DNA of 9,008 nucleotides from an uncultured Prevotella sp. (GTDB lineage: Bacteria > Bacteroidota > Bacteroidia > Bacteroidales > Bacteroidaceae): positions 1 through 9,008 of the forward strand of contig URSZ01000101.1 of assembly GCA_900550635.1 (NCBI GenBank), in the 5' to 3' direction. The notes below the pieces were generated by a model, which was not told the DNA's origin, ran no database searches, and saw only the letters and a list, made by a program, of their open reading frames with translations. A program made the position numbers and the translations under genes. Numbering within the stretch: position 1 is the stretch's first letter; each line of letters starts with the position of its first letter. This document shows positions 4,973-9,008 of this stretch, one piece after another.

Positions 4973-7585
4973 TTATTTTCTTGACATGCTCCTTTTAATC
5001 TGCCGCGAAATGGCTTTAACTATCTCGGGTATCAGGAATATCAATGACGTAGCGAGGAATATTTGCAACCAAACGCTGAAATTCAAGTGGCACGTGCGGA
5101 ACACCTTTCCGCCAAACTCCACTATTATCACCTGTCCCGCAAATATTATCGCCAGCACAATGAGCAGGCCGCGGCACTGAAGCAGCTTGTGGAACGCAAG
5201 ATTGCTGCTGTCGAACGCTTTCATGTTCAAAAGATTCCAGAACTGGAGCATAACGAACGTGGTGAAGAACATCGAGAGGCTCTTTATGGATATGTCGCCG
5301 TCCTTCTCTATCATAACGAGCATTGTAAGCAATATGGCCACGAACGCGAGGCTTGTAAAGAGAAGGTGCTTTGCCATGCGCGGCGTTATGATGAAGTCGG
5401 AAGTCTTTCGCGGCTTTTCGTTCATCACCCTGCGCGACGGCGGCAGCGAAGCAAGCGCCATAGCGGCGAATGTGTCCATTATAAGGTTAACCCAGAGCAT
5501 TTGCGTAACGGTGAGCGGGAGCGTCGTGCCTATCACCGCGCCCACGAGCACCACGGCCAGGGCCACAAAGTTTATGGTAAGCTGGAACATCACGAAGCGC
5601 TGTATGTTCTTGTAGAGCGAGCGCCCCCACATCACGGCGGTCTCTATGCTGGCGAACGAGTCGTCGAGCAGCGTTATGTCGCTCGCCTCTTTGGCCACCG
5701 ACGTTCCCGAGCCCATGGAGAGACCCACGTCGGCAAAGTTGAGCGCAGGCGCGTCATTCGTACCGTCGCCGGTTACTGCCACCACCTCGCCGCGTTTCTG
5801 GAGCAGCTGCACGAGGCGTTGCTTGTCGAGCGGGCGTGCACGGCTCATGACTTTCAGACGTGCGGCGCGCTCCGACGCTTCTTCGTCGGAAAGGGCGGCG
5901 AACTCGGGGCCGCTTATTGTGTTCTCGGCAGTGTCTTCGGCAGTCCAGAGGCCTATGCGGCGCGCTATTTCGATGGCTGTGCCTGCAGTGTCGCCGGTCA
6001 CTACCTTTACCTGTATGCCAGCGCGCTTGCAGCTCTCTATGGCTGCGGGCACTTCGTCGCGCACGGGGTCGTTTATTGCGGCCACTCCCATATATGTAAG
6101 CCCGCCTGCCTTTGCGAGGGCTTCGGCGTCGTCATTGCCGGCCGGCACTTCCTTATATGCGAATGCGAGTGTGCGCATGGCCTGCGACTGGTATTTCTTG
6201 AGGCGCGCGGAAAGCTCGTCCTTTTGTTCCTGGCTGATATTGCAAAGCCCGGCTACTATCTCGGGCGCGCCTTTCACGAAGAGCGCGCGGCGGCCGAGCA
6301 CGCGGCTTTCCACGAGTGTGGCCATGTATTTACGCTCGGTCGAGAAAGTGAGCTGGTTTACCACTCCGGCTTCGGCGCGGAGCACGCTGTAATCCACGCC
6401 TTCGCCATGCATCCACAGCAGCAGGGCGCATTCGGTTGGGTTGCCCACGCCGCGATAGTGGTTTTCCTTTTCGAGGTGTGCGGTTGAATTTGCGGCTATC
6501 GATTCGCAGAGCAGATTCTTGTCACCTTCGTAAACTATTTCGGACACCTGCATTCTGTTCTGCGTGAGTGTTCCCGTTTTGTCGGTGCATATAACGGTAA
6601 TGGCGCCCATTGTTTCGCTGGCGTGCATTTTACGCACCAGGTTGTTGGTCTTGAGCATTCGGCGCATGTTGAGCGCGAGGCTGAGCGACACGGCCATGGG
6701 CAAGCCCTCGGGCACGGCCATTACTATCAGCGTTACGGCCATCATGAAATTGTTGATAAGGAGTTTGAACACCTCGAGCCAGTCGACTTTCGCCCCGTAG
6801 TTAAGCTCTATAAGCTCGTGGACGGTGAGCACGAAGAACGCCAGTATTGCCACGCCGAAGGCTATGCGGCTTATGAAGCGCGAGAGCCTTTTGAGCTGGC
6901 GGTTGAGGGGCGTGTCGGCTATGACGAACGTCATGGCCTGGCGCTGCACCTTACCTATCTCGGTTGCGTCGCCCACGGCGGTTACCTTCATCACCCCGCG
7001 GCCTTCCACCACCATGGTAGAGCGCAGGGCAACGTTCTTTGCGTATGTCGACGACGATTCATTTCCGGGTTCTACCGACTTCGACACGGGCGGCTCGCCC
7101 GTAAGGCTCGACTCGTCAATCTGCAACGACACAGCCTCCAAGAGCACGCCGTCGGCAGGCACTTCATCGCCCTGGCCGAGTATCACTATGTCGCCCACTA
7201 CAACGTCGGAGCGCGATATTTCGGTTACGTTTCCGCCGCGAACCACCTTGACGGTCGTCTCGCTGCCTATGGCGTTGAGCTCGTCGAAACGGCGGGCGGC
7301 GTCGTTCTCAAAATAAAAGGATATGCCTGTGGCAAGGAATACGGCACAGAAGATTCCTATGGTCTCGGCATACTCGTTCTGGATTATCGACACCACGAGC
7401 GACAGGCAGGCTGCCAGCAGGAGTATTCGGATAATCGGGTCGTTGAACTTGCCGAGGTAGAGCTTGAATGCGGACGGGCGGCGCGGAGGGGTAAGCACGT
7501 TGCGTCCGTGGGCGTTCCGCGATTCGGTTACTTCTATTTCGCTGAGCCCTTTTGAAATCTGGTTTGCGGGATTGTTGTTTGCCAT
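4973..7585 (-). CDS. P-type Ca2+-transporting ATPase, PMCA-like (type IIB)
   Basis: This 870-residue inner-membrane pump uses ATP to export Ca2+ in exchange for H+. In order (numbers from ATG 7585) it has an N-terminal cation ATPase region (GLSEIEV), M1-M2 (about 50-93), the actuator loop with TGEP (162-165), and M3-M4 with PEGLP (292-296). The phosphorylation site is DKTGT with D335. The nucleotide-binding domain has KGAPE (438-442), and the hinge has TGDGTNDAPAL (605-615). M5-M10 follow (about 660-858). M6 reads WVNLIMDTFAAMAL (698-711), supplying Ca2+ ligands N700 and D704. M4 and M6 match plasma-membrane Ca2+ ATPases, and M5 (QLTINFVAL) lacks the glutamate that forms the second Ca2+ site in SERCA, so one Ca2+ per cycle is expected. 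No calmodulin-binding tail is obvious. ATG 7585 was preferred to an in-frame TTG three codons upstream. A -7 box at 7616-7623 suggests its own promoter. Confidence 0.95.
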   Translation of the reverse strand: MANNNPANQISKGLSEIEVTESRNAHGRNVLTPPRRPSAFKLYLGKFNDPIIRILLLAACLSLVVSIIQNEYAETIGIFCAVFLATGISFYFENDAARRFDELNAIGSETTVKVVRGGNVTEISRSDVVVGDIVILGQGDEVPADGVLLEAVSLQIDESSLTGEPPVSKSVEPGNESSSTYAKNVALRSTMVVEGRGVMKVTAVGDATEIGKVQRQAMTFVIADTPLNRQLKRLSRFISRIAFGVAILAFFVLTVHELIELNYGAKVDWLEVFKLLINNFMMAVTLIVMAVPEGLPMAVSLSLALNMRRMLKTNNLVRKMHASETMGAITVICTDKTGTLTQNRMQVSEIVYEGDKNLLCESIAANSTAHLEKENHYRGVGNPTECALLLWMHGEGVDYSVLRAEAGVVNQLTFSTERKYMATLVESRVLGRRALFVKGAPEIVAGLCNISQEQKDELSARLKKYQSQAMRTLAFAYKEVPAGNDDAEALAKAGGLTYMGVAAINDPVRDEVPAAIESCKRAGIQVKVVTGDTAGTAIEIARRIGLWTAEDTAENTISGPEFAALSDEEASERAARLKVMSRARPLDKQRLVQLLQKRGEVVAVTGDGTNDAPALNFADVGLSMGSGTSVAKEASDITLLDDSFASIETAVMWGRSLYKNIQRFVMFQLTINFVALAVVLVGAVIGTTLPLTVTQMLWVNLIMDTFAAMALASLPPSRRVMNEKPRKTSDFIITPRMAKHLLFTSLAFVAILLTMLVMIEKDGDISIKSLSMFFTTFVMLQFWNLLNMKAFDSSNLAFHKLLQCRGLLIVLAIIFAGQVIIVEFGGKVFRTCHLNFSVWLQIFLATSLIFLIPEIVKAISRQIKRSMSRK

Positions 7586-7615
7586 ATTATGCAATCGTTA
7601 ATGAATATTCCGGCG

Positions 7616-7623
7616 CAAAGATA
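7616..7623 (-). promoter_or_regulatory. Candidate -7 box for the Ca2+ ATPase gene
   Basis: On the minus strand the bases read TATCTTTG, an exact match to the Bacteroides -7 consensus TAnnTTTG, followed by CGCC. It lies about 30 bp before ATG 7585. No TTTG-type -33 box is found at 19-21 bp upstream, so the promoter may be weak or may depend on another factor. Confidence 0.6.
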
Positions 7624-7705
7624 ATACAAAAATGCTATAAACCGGGAAAATGCGCGCCGCATGGGCGAAACTTAACATCCGCAGTGCTTTGGCGCATAAG
7701 CTAAT

Positions 7706-7728
7706 GCCCGCGCAATGGCATTGCGGGC
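7706..7728. repeat. GC-rich palindrome in the ATPase upstream region
   Basis: CGCAATG-G-CATTGCG (7711-7725) is a perfect 15-bp dyad, and flanking GCCC and GGC can extend pairing with a bulge. It lies about 120 bp before the ATPase start codon and about 83 bp before its proposed -7 box. It could be a binding site or part of a non-coding transcript. There is no U tract next to it on either strand. Confidence 0.45.
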
Positions 7729-7829
7729 GCGGTTGGCGAAGCGGCTTTCACTAACGACGGCACACGAACCGCACCTGCGCCGCCGCAAACGCCCGGCGTG
7801 AATGCGGACATCAGGCGACAGAAAAACGG

Positions 7830-7851
7830 TGAAAGTGAAACGCCACTTTCA
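7830..7851 (-). terminator. Possible intrinsic terminator (minus strand)
   Basis: TGAAAGTG (7830-7837) and CACTTTCA (7844-7851) form an 8-bp stem with a 6-base loop. On the minus strand the stem is followed after CCG by TTTTTC, a short U tract. It is about 220 bp past the regulator's stop codon, so it could end a long 3' extension or a small RNA from this gap. The AU-rich stem and offset U tract keep confidence low. Confidence 0.35.
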
Positions 7852-7908
7852 GGGACGGAAAACGGGTACTGATTTTCACGTACTTACACACAGGTAGGAG
7901 AAAAGAAA

Positions 7909-7971
7909 AAATACAAGGCACATATTTCAAAATATGTCTGACCTATTTTAAAATATCTCAGACATATTTTC
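7909..7971. repeat. Array 2: three tandem 21-bp palindromic units
   Basis: Units start at 7909, 7930 and 7951, again an exact 21-bp period. Their 19-base cores are AAATACAAGGCACATATTT, AAATATGTCTGACCTATTT and AAATATCTCAGACATATTT. Units 2 and 3 each differ from units 2 and 3 of the array at 2354-2416 at one base, in the same orientation. Unit 1 is the exact reverse complement of unit 1 there. The sequence just to the right is also loosely alike in the two places (CGC, GCTC, AAC and GG in the same order). The array lies 97 bp past the stop of the Crp/Fnr gene and about 320 bp before the ATPase start. Confidence 0.85.
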
Positions 7972-8026
7972 CGCCTGCTCTGAACCGTGGTTGCACAAGG
8001 CGGACAAAAACGGATGTTTTTCGGTG

Positions 8027-8057
8027 AAAAGAGCCCGGCTTCGCCAAACGCCGCCCG
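8027..8057 (-). terminator. Possible terminator after the Crp/Fnr regulator
   Basis: On the minus strand, about 12 bp past the regulator's stop, CGGGCGGC can pair with GCCGGGCTC around a 10-base loop, with a bulge in the stem, and TTTTC follows. The stem is imperfect and the U tract short, so this is only a candidate. Confidence 0.3.
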
Positions 8058-8068
8058 AAAACCGGCAC

Positions 8069-8668
8069 TCACTGCCCACGGCGGGGTATTTTCCCTTCGG
8101 CATTAAGCTCGGCCAGGGCACGTGCAAGCGACGGACGGGTCACTCCCAGCCTTTGCGCCACCTCGCGCTGGTTATGCACCGACTCGTGGGTCTCGAGATA
8201 GCGCAAAAGCCTCTTCTTCAAATCGAGCAATGCGAAATCCTTTACCTTCCTGCTGAGGAACACGCTGCGGTCGGAAATATCGGTAAGGAAATTGTGCAGC
8301 ATGGCCGGGTAAAGGCGCATGTATTCCATAAAACGGTCGCGGCCAATAACGAACACCTCGCACTCTTCCACTGCCTCAACCCTTACGGGAAACCTGTTTT
8401 CCGTTGCAAACAGAAAAGCCGAAGCCAGCAAGGCCGGAGCGTTTATCTCTTCAACCGTGAACGCCTTGCCGTCGCCGCCGGTCATTTCAGCCTTAACGCG
8501 CCCGGCAGCCAACAGGTAAAGACTCTTGCAGAGAGCGCCCTGGCGGAACACCACGTCGCCGCCGGCAAAAGTCCTGAGGCAGCCCGGCTCGCCAAACAGA
8601 AAGGCTGCCAGCTCTTCTTCCTTCAATCCCCGGAACAGGGGTGCTTCGAGCAATGAGGTGAGTTCCAT
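8069..8668 (-). CDS. Crp/Fnr-family transcriptional regulator, probable HcpR-like regulator of hcp
   Basis: This 199-residue cytoplasmic regulator has a cyclic-nucleotide-binding-type beta-barrel (about 10-115, from LFRGLKEEELAAF to CEVFVIGRDRF). A long dimerisation helix follows (about 118-145), then a winged helix-turn-helix. The recognition region is NQREVAQRLGVTRPSLARALAELNAEGKI (166-194, here named as landmarks NQREVAQRL and TRPSLARALAEL). The N terminus lacks the Fnr-type cysteine cluster; only C30, C47 and C103 are present, so a 4Fe-4S sensor of the Fnr kind is unlikely. It is divergent from hcp with a 114-bp shared gap. HcpR proteins of the same family control hcp and respond to nitric oxide in anaerobes, which makes control of hcp likely, though this is inferred from position. 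The chain ends at KIPRRGQ, soon after the wing begins, about 10 residues shorter than many family members. Start ATG 8668 has a full upstream promoter at 8746-8778. Confidence 0.88.
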   Translation of the reverse strand: MELTSLLEAPLFRGLKEEELAAFLFGEPGCLRTFAGGDVVFRQGALCKSLYLLAAGRVKAEMTGGDGKAFTVEEINAPALLASAFLFATENRFPVRVEAVEECEVFVIGRDRFMEYMRLYPAMLHNFLTDISDRSVFLSRKVKDFALLDLKKRLLRYLETHESVHNQREVAQRLGVTRPSLARALAELNAEGKIPRRGQ

Positions 8669-8682
8669 GTTAAAGTTTTAAC
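8669..8682. promoter_or_regulatory. Palindrome abutting the regulator's start codon
   Basis: GTTAAA-GT-TTTAAC is a perfect 6-2-6 dyad directly next to the ATG of the Crp/Fnr gene, where its ribosome would bind. It may be an autoregulatory operator or an RNA structure hindering initiation. It differs from the stronger near-palindrome at 8697-8716, although both arms begin with GTT and end with AAC. Confidence 0.35.
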
Positions 8683-8696
8683 TATTATTTATAACG

Positions 8697-8716
8697 GTTG
8701 TAACTTATGGTACAAC
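8697..8716. promoter_or_regulatory. Candidate Crp/Fnr-family operator for hcp and its regulator
   Basis: GTTGTAACTTATGGTACAAC is a 20-bp near-palindrome: 8-base arms around TTAT with one mismatched pair. Two half-sites around a short spacer are typical for dimeric Crp/Fnr regulators. It sits exactly where the -33 box of the hcp promoter would be, its centre (8706.5) about 40 bp before the likely hcp start of transcription, the position of class II activator sites. It also lies in the leader of the regulator gene, so binding could repress the regulator itself. Confidence 0.6.
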
Positions 8717-8735
8717 TAAAGACAGGCATACAACC

Positions 8736-8743
8736 TACTTTTG
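8736..8743 (+). promoter_or_regulatory. -7 box of the hcp promoter
   Basis: TACTTTTG matches the Bacteroides -7 consensus TAnnTTTG and lies 39 bp before the hcp ATG. At 19 bp upstream there is no TTTG box; CAAC from the end of the near-palindrome at 8697-8716 is there instead. This suggests a promoter that needs an activator. Confidence 0.6.
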
Positions 8744-8745
8744 CA

Positions 8746-8778
8746 CAAAAGTAACATCATAAAACCTAATAACAAAAA
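8746..8778 (-). promoter_or_regulatory. Bacteroides-type promoter of the Crp/Fnr regulator gene
   Basis: On the minus strand TTTTTG (8778-8773) and TACTTTTG (8753-8746) are separated by exactly 19 bp, the consensus layout of Bacteroides housekeeping promoters. Transcription would start near 8740 and give a leader of about 70 bases containing the operator candidate. The -33 box ends 5 bp before the hcp start codon, so the promoter overlaps the whole hcp leader. Confidence 0.7.
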
Positions 8779-8782
8779 GAAG

Positions 8783-9008
8783 ATGGAGAATAACATGTTT
8801 TGCTTTCAATGCCAGGAAACAGCCAAGGGAACGGGCTGCGTACTAAAAGGAGTGTGCGGGAAAAGCGCTTTCACTGCGCGCAACATGGACCTGCTGCTGT
8901 TCGTAGTGAGGGGAATAGCCGTTGCGGCCGACAGCCTGCGCCAGCAGGCCGAGAGCTGCGGCTGCGCCGAACTCAGTGAGATCGTCTCCAGGATCGACCC
9001 GTTGAGCG
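8783..9008 (+). CDS. hcp: Hybrid cluster protein (hydroxylamine reductase), 5' part, cut by window end
   Basis: These are the first 75 residues of Hcp, an iron-sulfur protein with a hybrid 4Fe-2O-2S cluster. It was first described as a hydroxylamine reductase (to ammonia) and is now also regarded as a nitric oxide reductase in nitrosative stress defence, in the cytoplasm. The N-terminal FCFQCQETAKGTGC places cysteines at 7, 10, 19 and 25 (C-x2-C-x8-C-x5-C, continuing GVCGK). This is the closely spaced cluster of class I proteins of strict anaerobes rather than the wider spacing of the E. coli type. The ligands of the hybrid cluster lie beyond the window. ATG 8783 was chosen; ATG 8795 in frame (before FCFQC) is a possible alternative start, which would begin exactly at the conserved motif. 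The upstream AAAAAGAAG is purine rich but too close for a good ribosome binding site. The gene is divergent from a Crp/Fnr-family gene, its likely regulator. Confidence 0.95.
   Translation, partial: MENNMFCFQCQETAKGTGCVLKGVCGKSAFTARNMDLLLFVVRGIAVAADSLRQQAESCGCAELSEIVSRIDPLS

Larger units (their letters stand above)
7586..8068. other. 483-bp gene-free stretch between Crp/Fnr regulator and Ca2+ ATPase
   Basis: No convincing protein gene was found here. From left to right it holds the ATPase leader and -7 box (7616-7623), a GC-rich palindrome (7706-7728), a stem-loop (7830-7851), palindrome array 2 (7909-7971) and a possible terminator of the regulator gene (8027-8057). The one open frame of about 60 codons on the minus strand simply translates array 2 and has no recognisable domain. 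The stretch is long for this tightly packed region, so a small RNA or remnant gene cannot be excluded. Confidence 0.6.

Noticed and set aside
5063..6487. Long plus-strand open frame (474 codons) inside the Ca2+ ATPase gene
   Set aside because: Composition is histidine- and arginine-rich without domains, typical of the antisense shadow of a GC-rich gene; the minus-strand ATPase has every expected motif.
7884..8072. Open reading frame of 62 codons on the minus strand after the regulator
   Set aside because: It is mostly the translation of palindrome array 2 plus a non-coding flank, with no domain and no start signal; not called as a gene.
8697..8716. Same binding site as the palindrome arrays
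   Set aside because: The arms differ (GTTGTAAC against AAATATGTC) and so do the spacing and symmetry, so the arrays are not extra copies of the hcp operator candidate.

Overview
The window most likely comes from a fairly GC-rich member of the Bacteroidota (order Bacteroidales). Three things point there: promoter boxes of the Bacteroides type (TAnnTTTG at -7, with one TTTTTG-N19-TACTTTTG), start codons without strong Shine-Dalgarno sequences, and the protein types present (a GH2 glycosidase of the Bacteroides kind, a PMCA-like calcium ATPase, and a strict-anaerobe-type hybrid cluster protein). The genus cannot be fixed from sequence reading alone.

Layout: positions 1-8668 carry seven genes, all on the minus strand. 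Read in the direction of transcription they are a Crp/Fnr-family regulator (8668-8069), a 483-bp gene-free stretch, a P-type Ca2+ ATPase (7585-4973), a YihX-like HAD hydrolase (4880-4260), the FMN/FAD-forming enzyme RibF (4247-3309), a CPBP-family membrane protein (3265-2468), a U32-family protein resembling the tRNA hydroxylase TrhP (2303-1026), and a secreted GH2 glycosidase cut by the window edge (1001-1). On the plus strand the 5' end of hcp (hybrid cluster protein) starts at 8783 and is cut at 9008. HAD-RibF-CPBP (gaps of 12 and 43 bp) and U32-GH2 (gap of 24 bp) are spaced like co-transcribed groups, although the products do not form one obvious pathway.

The divergent regulator/hcp pair is the clearest functional unit. 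The 114-bp gap between them holds a 20-bp near-palindrome where the -33 box of hcp should be, two face-to-face -7 boxes forming one 18-bp palindrome, a good housekeeping-type promoter for the regulator, and a further palindrome abutting the regulator's start codon. This fits a regulator that controls hcp and itself in response to nitrosative or redox stress.

The most unusual signal is a pair of short arrays, at 2354-2416 and 7909-7971, in the two largest gene-free gaps between minus-strand genes. Each holds three 21-bp units in exact tandem, and each unit is itself a dyad close to AAATATGTCNGACATATTT. Two units match between the arrays in the same orientation, but the first unit is exactly inverted. 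The arrays could be dispersed palindromic repeats or phased operators; the sequence does not decide. No tRNA, rRNA, CRISPR, transposase, integrase or phage gene was recognised.
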